DNA from: Fidelibacterota bacterium
GTDB lineage: Bacteria; Marinisomatota; Marinisomatia; Marinisomatales; UBA1611
Direction of reading: 5' to 3'
Length of the DNA stretch: 6,094 nucleotides
Assembly (NCBI GenBank): GCA_002694025.1
Contig: NZKX01000120.1
Span: 1-6,094, forward strand
Shown piece after piece: positions 1-6,094 of the stretch. The notes beneath the pieces are model-generated. The model was given only the letters and a program-made list of their open reading frames with translations. It did no database searches and was not told the DNA's origin. Both the position numbers and the translations under genes were made by a program. How positions within the stretch are numbered: the first letter of the stretch is position 1; every line of letters begins with the position of its first letter.

Positions 1-1613
1 TCAATTTTTGTTATAGCAAATGGCTTCGAATAAACACCTTTATTTGATAAGGCTGAATATGCAGCTACCATTTCTAAGGGAAATACCTCTGATGTACCCA
101 ACGCAATTGCATCAACCGCTCTTATATCAGTATTAATCCCCATTCTTTTTGCAGTTTGTTTAACTTGTTCGGCAGGAGCAATATCTTGCTGTACCATTCT
201 AACAGAAATAAGATTCATTGATTTTCTCAAACCTTCTCGAAATGTTGTAAGGCCTCCTGTGCTTCCATCATAATTTTGAGGCTTCCACTTTACCCAAGTT
301 CCATCCATATTTTGAATATTCAAGACAACTGGTTGATTTAATAATTGTTCTGTCACAGGATAGCCATTGTTTAATGCTGTTGTGTAAACAAATGGTTTAA
401 AAACTGAGCCAGGCTGCCTTTTAGCTTGCACTGCACGATTATATTGATCATGATAATCAGGCCTTCCTCCAACCATTGCAAGAATACCACCTGTATTTGG
501 ATCTAGTGCAACGAAAGCAGATTGGACTAGTAATTTAGCCCTTAAATCTTTATATAATTTACCTTCACCCTCAAGCATCGTTTTTATACTGTCCTCTGAA
601 TAAATGGTAAGATATGCTAAATCTTCAAACTCTTCTCGATTATTAAATAAACGTTTATTTAATCTTGCTTGATCATCAATTACTGTTTTTAAAACGGCAT
701 CCTCAGCAATCTCTTGCAACTTTGAATCTAGAGTTGTATAAATTTTTAACCCATCTCGATATATATTTATATTAAGCGCTGTGTCTTCTTTTTCAAGAAG
801 TCTCCGAACATATTCCGTAAAGTAGGGAGCACTACCTCTCTTAGGAGATTCTTGTACAGATTCTAAGTCTTTTGATCTTGCCTCTTGATATTGCATTTTA
901 TTTATGTATTTTTGATCACGCATCAAACGCAGTACGGTATTACGGCGTCTTAAAGCTCTGCTAGGATGGTGAATTGGGGAATAGCTTGCAGGTGCAGGTA
1001 ACAGACCAACCAATAATGCTGATTCATCTATTGATAGGAACTTAGATTCTTTTCCAAAAAATCGTTTTGAAGCAGCTTCTACACCATATGTACCGTGACC
1101 AAAATGAACTGTGTTGAGATACATTTCTAAAATTTCATCCTTTGTATATGTTTTTTCAATCTGAATGGCGGTAATTACTTCTTTAATTTTTCTAACAATA
1201 CTATCTTCAAACCCTACAGATTTATATAGGTTTCGTGCAAGTTGTTGAGTCAAAGTTGAAAAACCCTGCCTATAGCTTAAAGAAAGAGTGTTTATCATTA
1301 TAGCCCTAGCAACACTTCTCAACGAAAGACCCCAATGACTGTAAAATTTTCGATCTTCTGAAGAAACTACTGCATATTGCATGTGTTCAGGAATTAGATT
1401 TAATTCTGTGAATACTCTTTTTTGGACAAATAATTCATCCAAAACTTTACCGTCTGCAGAATATATGCGAGTTACTAAATCGGGATCATAATTTTCTAAT
1501 TGTTCAATTGAAGGAAGGTTCTTTGATAAAAATAAAATAGCTAAGAAAACTGAAATTAAACCAAGAAAAACTGTGACTAAACTGTACAAAAAATATTTCT
1601 TGAAATTAATCAC
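1..1613 (-). CDS. mrcA: Class A penicillin-binding protein 1A (murein glycosyltransferase/transpeptidase), C-terminus outside window
   Basis: This bifunctional peptidoglycan synthase would polymerise lipid II into glycan strands and crosslink the stem peptides on the outer face of the inner membrane. 537 codons are visible; class A PBPs usually run about 650-850 residues, so the 3' part is missing only because the window ends. Residues about 7-30 form one N-terminal membrane anchor preceded by lysines. The GT51 domain has all five motifs: EDRKFYSHWG (86-95, catalytic Glu86), GFSTLTQQ (117-124), RKIKE (141-145, second Glu), KDEILEMYLN (158-167) and RRNTVL (223-228). The transpeptidase domain shows the nucleophile motif SVFK (Ser403-Lys406) and SMN (465-467); the KTG motif would lie beyond position 1. 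The start is GTG at 1613-1611, because a TAG stop directly precedes it in frame and no ATG occurs before the anchor. No Shine-Dalgarno is evident. The family is certain; the 1A subtype is likely. Confidence 0.93.
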   Translation of the reverse strand, partial: MINFKKYFLYSLVTVFLGLISVFLAILFLSKNLPSIEQLENYDPDLVTRIYSADGKVLDELFVQKRVFTELNLIPEHMQYAVVSSEDRKFYSHWGLSLRSVARAIMINTLSLSYRQGFSTLTQQLARNLYKSVGFEDSIVRKIKEVITAIQIEKTYTKDEILEMYLNTVHFGHGTYGVEAASKRFFGKESKFLSIDESALLVGLLPAPASYSPIHHPSRALRRRNTVLRLMRDQKYINKMQYQEARSKDLESVQESPKRGSAPYFTEYVRRLLEKEDTALNINIYRDGLKIYTTLDSKLQEIAEDAVLKTVIDDQARLNKRLFNNREEFEDLAYLTIYSEDSIKTMLEGEGKLYKDLRAKLLVQSAFVALDPNTGGILAMVGGRPDYHDQYNRAVQAKRQPGSVFKPFVYTTALNNGYPVTEQLLNQPVVLNIQNMDGTWVKWKPQNYDGSTGGLTTFREGLRKSMNLISVRMVQQDIAPAEQVKQTAKRMGINTDIRAVDAIALGTSEVFPLEMVAAYSALSNKGVYSKPFAITKI

Positions 1614-1703
1614 CTAGGTTCAGATTGTTATTTAAAATTTATTATGGTTAAAGTTTAAAAAAGTTTGCGCTATTTGTGTTTATACAAAGATCACCGATAT
1701 CGT
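1614..1703. other. fumC-mrcA intergenic spacer, 90 nt
   Basis: This AT-rich gap separates the fumarase stop from the PBP start. I see no strong hairpin followed by a T-run in the minus direction, so a rho-independent terminator for fumC is not supported and read-through into the PBP gene is possible. A CATAAT hexamer on the minus strand (1641-1646) could act as a -10 box, but no acceptable -35 hexamer lies 16-18 nt upstream. Two small patterns are present: an 8-bp palindrome CGATATCG (1695-1702) and a direct repeat AAAGTTT at 1650-1656 and 1660-1666 (plus-strand reading), one helical turn apart. Neither is assigned a function. Confidence 0.5.
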
Positions 1704-3104
1704 TTATTTAGTTTTTTTTTGGGGATAAATCATCTCCTTAGGATTTACATACTTATCAAATTCTTTAGTAGATAAAAATCCTAATTTAACGACGGCTTCT
1801 TTTAAGCTTATTTTGTCATTAAAAGCTTTTTTTGCTGCTTTTGCGGCTTTATCATATCCAATATGTGGGTTTAAAGCTGTAACTAACATTAACGAATTAT
1901 AAAGATTATGATTGATCCTATCGTGATTAGGCTTTATTCCAAGGATAGCATTTTTAGTAAAAGATCTACATCCATCAGATAGTAACTTTAATGATTGTAG
2001 TATATTATAAGCCATTACGGGTCTATAAACATTAAGTTCAAAATTTCCAGAAGCACCAGCAATACTAATAGTTACATCATTTCCTATAACCTGAGTGCAA
2101 AGCATTGTTATAGCTTCACATTGTGTAGGATTAACTTTCCCCGGCATAATCGAAGATCCTGGCTCATTTGCGGGTAAAGATATTTCACCTATACCACTTC
2201 TTGGCCCACTTGCCAACCATCTAATATCATTGGCAATTTTAAATAATGACCCTGCGACAACTTTTAACGTCCCAGATAATTCTACAATACTATCCTGCCC
2301 GCCTAAAGCTTCGAATTTATTTTCTGCTGTTACAAATGGGAGGCCGGTATATTTTGAGATCTCTTCAGCGACATTTTCTGAGAAACCTTCGATTGAATTT
2401 ATTCCTGTACCTACAGCAGTTCCTCCCATTGCAAGTTCATAACAGTGTTTTAATGATGATTGAATACGAGAAATTCCATGATCAATGGCAGAAACGTAAC
2501 CTGAAAACTCTTGACCAAGACTCAATGGAGTAGCATCTTGAAGATGTGTGCGCCCTAATTTTATAATAGAATTAAATTTAGTCGATTTTTCATTCAATGC
2601 ATCTCTAAGCTCATTTAATGCAGGTAAAAGTTGATTATGTATGTTTTCTACAGCAGAAATGTTTATTGCGGTAGGGAAAGTATCATTTGTAGACTGACTC
2701 ATGTTGACATGGTCATTGGGATGTACAGGAATTTTTGTGCCAATCTCTCCGCCGAGAATTTCAATAGCTCTATTAGATATTACTTCGTTGAAATTCATAT
2801 TTGTCTGGGTACCACTTCCAGTCTGCCAAACAACAAGCGGAAAATGTTCATCTAATTTCCCATCAATAACTTCTTGCGCACCTTCATGGATGGCATTTTT
2901 AGTTTTTAAGTCTAAATATCCAAATTTATAATTAACTGTAGCCGCAGCCTTTTTTATAATACCGTAGGCTCTTATAAATTCTCTTGGAAACTTCTCACTT
3001 CCTATTTTAAAGTTTTCGAAAGATCTTTGTGTTTGAGCACCAAAGTATTTTTTTGAAGGTACTTCAATGGGGCCAATACTGTCCCTTTCGGTACGTTTGC
3101 TCAT
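1704..3104 (-). CDS. fumC: Class II fumarate hydratase (fumarase C)
   Basis: This enzyme catalyses the reversible hydration of fumarate to L-malate in the cytosolic TCA cycle. It is the iron-independent, homotetrameric class of the aspartase/fumarase superfamily. At 466 residues it is full length (E. coli FumC is 467). Visible motifs are SGTQTNMN (97-104), [14 protein letters not shown] (128-141), [16 protein letters not shown] (184-199) with catalytic His187, and the signature [11 protein letters not shown] (316-326) with Ser318 and Lys323 on the mobile active-site loop. The C-terminal segment [17 protein letters not shown] (412-428) has the form expected of fumarases and argues against aspartase or argininosuccinate lyase. 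The ATG at 3104 is the only sensible start, since an in-frame TAA lies 9 nt upstream. It starts 4 nt after korB and lacks a well-placed Shine-Dalgarno, so translational coupling to korB is likely. The C-terminal tail is lysine-rich and encoded by an A9 run just before the stop. Confidence 0.96.
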   Translation of the reverse strand: MSKRTERDSIGPIEVPSKKYFGAQTQRSFENFKIGSEKFPREFIRAYGIIKKAAATVNYKFGYLDLKTKNAIHEGAQEVIDGKLDEHFPLVVWQTGSGTQTNMNFNEVISNRAIEILGGEIGTKIPVHPNDHVNMSQSTNDTFPTAINISAVENIHNQLLPALNELRDALNEKSTKFNSIIKLGRTHLQDATPLSLGQEFSGYVSAIDHGISRIQSSLKHCYELAMGGTAVGTGINSIEGFSENVAEEISKYTGLPFVTAENKFEALGGQDSIVELSGTLKVVAGSLFKIANDIRWLASGPRSGIGEISLPANEPGSSIMPGKVNPTQCEAITMLCTQVIGNDVTISIAGASGNFELNVYRPVMAYNILQSLKLLSDGCRSFTKNAILGIKPNHDRINHNLYNSLMLVTALNPHIGYDKAAKAAKKAFNDKISLKEAVVKLGFLSTKEFDKYVNPKEMIYPQKKTK

Positions 3105-3108
3105 TAAA

Positions 3109-4116
3109 TTAGCTTACTTTCCAAGTATCTCCGGCGTTTAAGAGGTCCTGAACCTTTCCAACACCTTTCTTTTTCTTGGCATTCTCAATTTGGTCTACCA
3201 TATCTTGGTTGTAAGTAGGCTTATCAATTGAATATATTACACCTATTGGCTCAGGAAGGTCTGGATTAGATGTCCAGTTTGATATGATTTGAGCTAATTC
3301 TAAATTGGTTTCATCATGTACTAAAATTTCATCAATACTGTGTTTTTCCATATCCACTACAACAGCTTGAGCCCCATCTAATTTTAAGCCTCTGGTATCT
3401 TTTGCAAAAAGCATTGGTCGCCCATTTTTCAATTCAATAACATTATCTAACTTCTCTGATCCAGTGTATTCTTCAAACGCACCATCATTAAAAATATTGC
3501 AATTTTGATAAATTTCGATAAAAGAACCACCATCGTGATTATATGCTCTATCCATCATTTCTGCTAAATGCTTTTGCCACCGATCAATGGTGCGGGCTAC
3601 AAACGTAGCTTGAGCACCAAGTGCTAGAGAAGGAGGGTTTAAGGGAATGTCAATCGATCCATAAGGTGTTGCTTTTGTAACTTTACCCACCTCCGAGGTA
3701 GGGGAGTATTGCCCTTTAGTTAAACCGTATATCCTGTTATTGAAAAGCAGTATATTTAGGTCCATATTTCTTCTTAAAGCGTGCATAAAATGGTTACCAC
3801 CAATAGACAAACCATCTCCGTCACCCGTAACGACCCACACTGATAATTCCGGATTCGCAATCTTAACTCCAGTTGCTACCGCAGGTGCTCTTCCATGTAT
3901 AGAATGAAAGCCATAAGTATCCATGTAATATGGAAACCTGCTTGAGCATCCAATTCCTGAAACGAAAACAATATCCTCCTTTTTTCTGCCAAATGTAGGC
4001 ATCTGCTTTTGAGCTTGGGCGAGAATTGCATAATCACCACATCCCGGACACCATCTAACTGCCTGATCAGATACAAAGTCTTTTTTTGTTAATTGTGTTT
4101 GTTGAATTTCACTCAT
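3109..4116 (-). CDS. korB: 2-oxoglutarate:ferredoxin oxidoreductase, beta subunit (TPP and [4Fe-4S] binding)
   Basis: This is the catalytic beta subunit of a 2-oxoacid:ferredoxin oxidoreductase, which binds thiamine pyrophosphate and one [4Fe-4S] cluster and works with KorA to interconvert 2-oxoglutarate plus CoA with succinyl-CoA and CO2, passing electrons to ferredoxin. Its 335 residues match the family. Four cysteines suit cluster ligation: Cys23 and Cys26 in WCPGCGDY (22-29), Cys57 in GIGCSSR (54-60) and Cys206 in YQNCNIFND (203-211). The TPP/Mg motif begins with GDGDG (98-102) and ends at NN (126-127). The segment [13 protein letters not shown] (129-141) follows and is of the form commonly seen in KorB-type enzymes. 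The ATG lies 4 nt after the korA stop, with AGGA at a 7-nt spacing. Pyruvate or a broad range of 2-oxoacids cannot be excluded from sequence alone; the 2-oxoglutarate call rests on overall resemblance and the fumC neighbour. Confidence 0.92.
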   Translation of the reverse strand: MSEIQQTQLTKKDFVSDQAVRWCPGCGDYAILAQAQKQMPTFGRKKEDIVFVSGIGCSSRFPYYMDTYGFHSIHGRAPAVATGVKIANPELSVWVVTGDGDGLSIGGNHFMHALRRNMDLNILLFNNRIYGLTKGQYSPTSEVGKVTKATPYGSIDIPLNPPSLALGAQATFVARTIDRWQKHLAEMMDRAYNHDGGSFIEIYQNCNIFNDGAFEEYTGSEKLDNVIELKNGRPMLFAKDTRGLKLDGAQAVVVDMEKHSIDEILVHDETNLELAQIISNWTSNPDLPEPIGVIYSIDKPTYNQDMVDQIENAKKKKGVGKVQDLLNAGDTWKVS

Positions 4117-4120
4117 GATC

Positions 4121-5962
4121 TTATCCTAATGTTTTGTTAACGGCCTCTACAATTGTTGCAGCACCAATTGGCCTACCCCGAACTAGGTTTAAACCTTTAG
4201 CATCAACAAGATATTCCGACCTAATTAATCTTAAAAATTGTCCAAGATTTATTTCTGGAACTAATATGTTTTTGAATTGAATTAAAATTTCACCTAAATC
4301 TTTCGGCAATGGACTTATCCATCTTACATGAACGTGGGAAACTTTTTTCCCACTTTCTTGAAGGGTTTCTGCGGCTGAACGACATGCGCCAAATGTACCT
4401 CCCCAACTTAAAATCAATAGATCACCACCAGCCTTCCCAAATATTTTGGTTTCTACTATATCGTCCTGAACTCTATTCACTTTTTCTTGTCTAGCAACTA
4501 CCATATTATGATGGTTTTCTGGGTCATAACTTACATGTCCAGTATTTTCTTCAGTCTCTATTCCTCCAACTCTATGTTCTAATCCAGGAGTTCCAGGTAT
4601 TGCCCATGGTCTAGCCAAGGTTTTTTCATCCCTAAGGTATGGGAAAAAATCACCATCAGCATTTGGTTTATTTTCAAAAACTGCATCAAAGGGTTTTAAT
4701 TCTTCAACTTTAGGAATATTCCAAGGCTCTGAGCCATTTGCTAAATATCCGTCAGTAAGTAACATTACAGGCGTCATATACTTTACCGCAATTCTACATG
4801 CTTCATAGGCAGCAAAGAAACAATCTCCAGGAGTAGCCGCGGCAATTACAGGCATAGGCGCTTCTCCATTTCGACCAAAGAGAGCTTGGTTCAAGTCAGA
4901 CTGCTCTGTTTTTGTAGGTAGCCCAGTGCTAGGACCTCCACGCTGTACATTTATAACGACTAAAGGCAATTCCGTCATAATTGCAAGACCTAAGGCCTCG
5001 CCTTTCAAAGCTATACCAGGACCAGACGTAGTTGTAATGGATAAACTACCCGTGTAAGCAGCTCCAATAGCAGAAGTTACTCCGGCAATTTCATCTTCAG
5101 CCTGAAAAGTTTTTACGCCAAAATGTTTCCAAGCGGATAGGGTGTGTAGAATATCACTAGCAGGAGTAATCGGATAACTTCCAAGAAATAATTCTAAACC
5201 AGATCTCTCAGCAGCAGCAAGAAGACCAAGTGAAGTGGCATAATTACCATTAATATTCCTATAAGTTCCAGGCGCCAAAGTTGCTTTTTCAACTTTAAAT
5301 CTAGTAGTAAATAGCTCTGTCGTATCTGCATAATTATAGCCAGCATGCATTGCTCTAGTGTTTGCTTCAATGACAGCATCTTTACCAGCAAATTTTTTCT
5401 TTAACCAAGATTCAGTAGCATCAAGTGGACGATCATACATGTAAAATAAAACTCCTAAAGCAAAAAAATTCTTTGTTCTGAGAACTAATTTCCCATTCAG
5501 ATCTAAATCTTCACAAGCAGCTTTCACCATTTTGTTCATTTCTATAGGTATGACAGTAAAGTAATCATCAAGCGAACCATCTTCAGCTGGATTTGATTCA
5601 TATCCAGCAAAACTAAGGTTCTTCTTAACAAATGCATCTGTATTCATTATAATAGTGCCGCCTGGAATTAAATCTTTTTGATGTACTTTCAATGCTGCTG
5701 GATTCATTGCCACTAAGACATCAGGTTTGTCACCTGGAGTGTGAATATCTCTTGATGAGAATTTTAGCTGGAATGCACTAACCCCTGCTAAAGATCCAGC
5801 AGGCGCTCTTATTTCAGCAGGAAAATCTGGTAACGTGCTTAGATCGTTTCCTACGATAGCTGTAGTTTCTGTGAAACGTCCACCAGTGAGTTGCATACCA
5901 TCGCCAGAATCACCGGCAAATCTTATCACAGCTTCATCGATAGTTTTAAAATTTTTACCCAT
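4121..5962 (-). CDS. korA: 2-oxoglutarate:ferredoxin oxidoreductase, fused gamma-alpha subunit
   Basis: This is the large subunit of a two-subunit 2-oxoacid:ferredoxin oxidoreductase and the partner of the adjacent KorB. Its 613 residues combine parts that are separate proteins in four-subunit enzymes. A gamma domain occupies about residues 10-200, with FAGDSGDGMQ (15-24) and DFPAEIRAPAG (46-56). The alpha pyrimidine-binding domain spans about 225-420, with YPITPAS (263-269), QAEDEIAG (287-294, acidic residues expected to act on the TPP aminopyrimidine) and RGGPSTGLPTKTEQSDL (341-357). A C-terminal PFOR domain II-like region spans about 512-613. There is no CxxCxxC ferredoxin domain, so the only cluster should be the one in KorB and an external ferredoxin is needed. 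The ATG start leaves a short leader before the conserved VIRFAGDSGDG; an in-frame TAA lies upstream with no other ATG between. AAGG sits 15 nt upstream, too far for a normal Shine-Dalgarno. This is probably the first gene of the operon. Confidence 0.93.
   Translation of the reverse strand: MGKNFKTIDEAVIRFAGDSGDGMQLTGGRFTETTAIVGNDLSTLPDFPAEIRAPAGSLAGVSAFQLKFSSRDIHTPGDKPDVLVAMNPAALKVHQKDLIPGGTIIMNTDAFVKKNLSFAGYESNPAEDGSLDDYFTVIPIEMNKMVKAACEDLDLNGKLVLRTKNFFALGVLFYMYDRPLDATESWLKKKFAGKDAVIEANTRAMHAGYNYADTTELFTTRFKVEKATLAPGTYRNINGNYATSLGLLAAAERSGLELFLGSYPITPASDILHTLSAWKHFGVKTFQAEDEIAGVTSAIGAAYTGSLSITTTSGPGIALKGEALGLAIMTELPLVVINVQRGGPSTGLPTKTEQSDLNQALFGRNGEAPMPVIAAATPGDCFFAAYEACRIAVKYMTPVMLLTDGYLANGSEPWNIPKVEELKPFDAVFENKPNADGDFFPYLRDEKTLARPWAIPGTPGLEHRVGGIETEENTGHVSYDPENHHNMVVARQEKVNRVQDDIVETKIFGKAGGDLLILSWGGTFGACRSAAETLQESGKKVSHVHVRWISPLPKDLGEILIQFKNILVPEINLGQFLRLIRSEYLVDAKGLNLVRGRPIGAATIVEAVNKTLG
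4124..4127 (-). promoter_or_regulatory. Shine-Dalgarno-like site of korB, inside the end of korA
   Basis: AGGA is formed by the last two sense codons of korA (TTA GGA) and lies 7 nt before the korB ATG. It is the only well-spaced Shine-Dalgarno-like sequence among the four gene starts here. Its position inside the upstream gene, overlapping its stop region, would couple synthesis of the two subunits. Confidence 0.5.
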
Positions 5963-5987
5963 AATATTAATTACGTACCTTTATTGT

Positions 5988-6009
5988 TTGCTTTAAGCTA
6001 AGAAAGCAA
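5988..6009 (-). repeat. Perfect 7-bp inverted repeat in the korA leader
   Basis: TTGCTTT (5988-5994) and AAAGCAA (6003-6009) are exact reverse complements separated by 8 nt. The element ends 25 nt before the korA ATG. It could be an operator for a dimeric repressor or redox regulator, or a small hairpin in the 5' untranslated RNA. It is not followed by a T-run in the minus direction, so a terminator is unlikely. The symmetry is plain in the sequence; the function is a guess. Confidence 0.6.
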
Positions 6010-6059
6010 TTTAGTTATGTTTTTAGAAATTGAGTTTATAATATTTTTTGGCCAAGTTG

Positions 6060-6065
6060 ATTATA
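6060..6065 (-). promoter_or_regulatory. Possible -10 box for the kor operon
   Basis: The minus strand reads TATAAT, a perfect sigma-70 type -10 hexamer, about 98 nt before the korA ATG. The hexamer 17 nt upstream is ATGTTT, which matches only two of six consensus -35 positions. In such AT-rich DNA the match may be chance, and Bacteroidota use a different -10 consensus, so this is tentative. Confidence 0.25.
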
Positions 6066-6071
6066 TTAAAA

Positions 6072-6085
6072 TTTAGCCTGCTAAA
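6072..6085 (-). repeat. Short inverted repeat upstream of korA
   Basis: TTTAGC (6072-6077) and GCTAAA (6080-6085) are perfect reverse complements around a 2-nt centre; as RNA this would be a 5-bp stem with a 4-nt loop. On the minus strand it is followed by TTTT, so it might be a weak terminator of a gene beyond the window. Alternatively it is an operator, since it falls in the spacer of the tentative promoter. Confidence 0.45.
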
Positions 6086-6094
6086 CATCATTCA

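Larger units (their letters stand above)
5963..6094. other. korA upstream (leader/intergenic) region
   Basis: These 132 nt up to the window edge hold no supportable ORF. The region is strongly AT-rich and carries two inverted repeats, listed separately, plus an 8-bp palindrome TTGGCCAA (6048-6055). It is the likely place for the operon promoter and its control elements. Whatever gene lies upstream is outside the window. Confidence 0.6.

Noticed and set aside
1695..1702. Palindrome CGATATCG between fumC and mrcA as an operator or terminator
   Set aside because: Eight bases without extension are too short, there is no loop, and no T-run follows.
2095..2442. Open frame of 115 codons on the plus strand, antisense to fumC
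   Set aside because: It lies wholly inside a fumC with intact catalytic motifs, has no recognisable domain, and is explained as a shadow frame.
2246..2931. Further plus-strand open frames of 74-95 codons within fumC
   Set aside because: They overlap one another and the conserved fumarase gene, and their predicted proteins have no family features.
3876..4076. 66-codon minus-strand frame inside korB
   Set aside because: It is out of frame with KorB across its conserved cysteine and Gly-rich region, so it is a shadow.
4309..4494. 61-codon plus-strand frame inside korA
   Set aside because: It is antisense to the conserved C-terminal part of KorA, with no supporting signal.
5194..5391. 65-codon minus-strand frame inside korA
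   Set aside because: It is out of frame within the KorA gamma-alpha linker and has a leucine-rich composition typical of a shifted AT-rich frame.
6048..6055. Palindrome TTGGCCAA upstream of korA as a regulator site
   Set aside because: It is an isolated 8-bp palindrome with no flanking symmetry; it is recorded only as part of the leader description.
1..6094. CRISPR array, tRNA/rRNA, insertion sequence or attachment site
   Set aside because: No regularly spaced repeats, tRNA-like cloverleaf, transposase motifs or terminal repeats were seen, and nearly all of the window is occupied by intact housekeeping genes.

Overview
This 6.1 kb window is AT-rich bacterial DNA, and all four genes lie on the minus strand. 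In transcription order they are: (1) a fused gamma-alpha subunit of a 2-oxoacid:ferredoxin oxidoreductase, most likely KorA of 2-oxoglutarate:ferredoxin oxidoreductase (5962-4121); (2) its beta subunit KorB (4116-3109); (3) a class II fumarase FumC (3104-1704); and (4) a class A penicillin-binding protein of the PBP1A/MrcA type (1613 to the window edge), whose C-terminal part is outside the window.

The two-subunit fused KorA/KorB, poor Shine-Dalgarno signals at three of four starts and the high A+T content suggest the Bacteroidota or a neighbouring FCB lineage such as Balneolota or marine Marinimicrobia. This is an inference from general family knowledge, and no marker gene in the window settles it. 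The bifunctional murein synthase shows that the organism makes peptidoglycan.

Layout: 1-1613 is the 5' part of the PBP gene. 1614-1703 is a 90-nt gap with no convincing terminator or promoter. 1704-3104 is fumC, 3105-3108 a 4-nt gap, 3109-4116 korB, 4117-4120 another 4-nt gap, and 4121-5962 korA. 5963-6094 is a 132-nt leader or intergenic segment with a perfect 7-bp inverted repeat near the start codon, a second inverted repeat and a possible -10 box farther upstream.

The 4-nt spacings make korA-korB-fumC a near-certain transcription unit. KorAB interconverts 2-oxoglutarate and succinyl-CoA with ferredoxin as electron carrier, and FumC interconverts fumarate and malate, so both serve the TCA cycle in either direction. 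The PBP gene follows in the same orientation and may be read through or have its own promoter. I found no mobile element, CRISPR array, RNA gene or evidently novel system. The points most worth a second look are the leader repeats and the operon composition.
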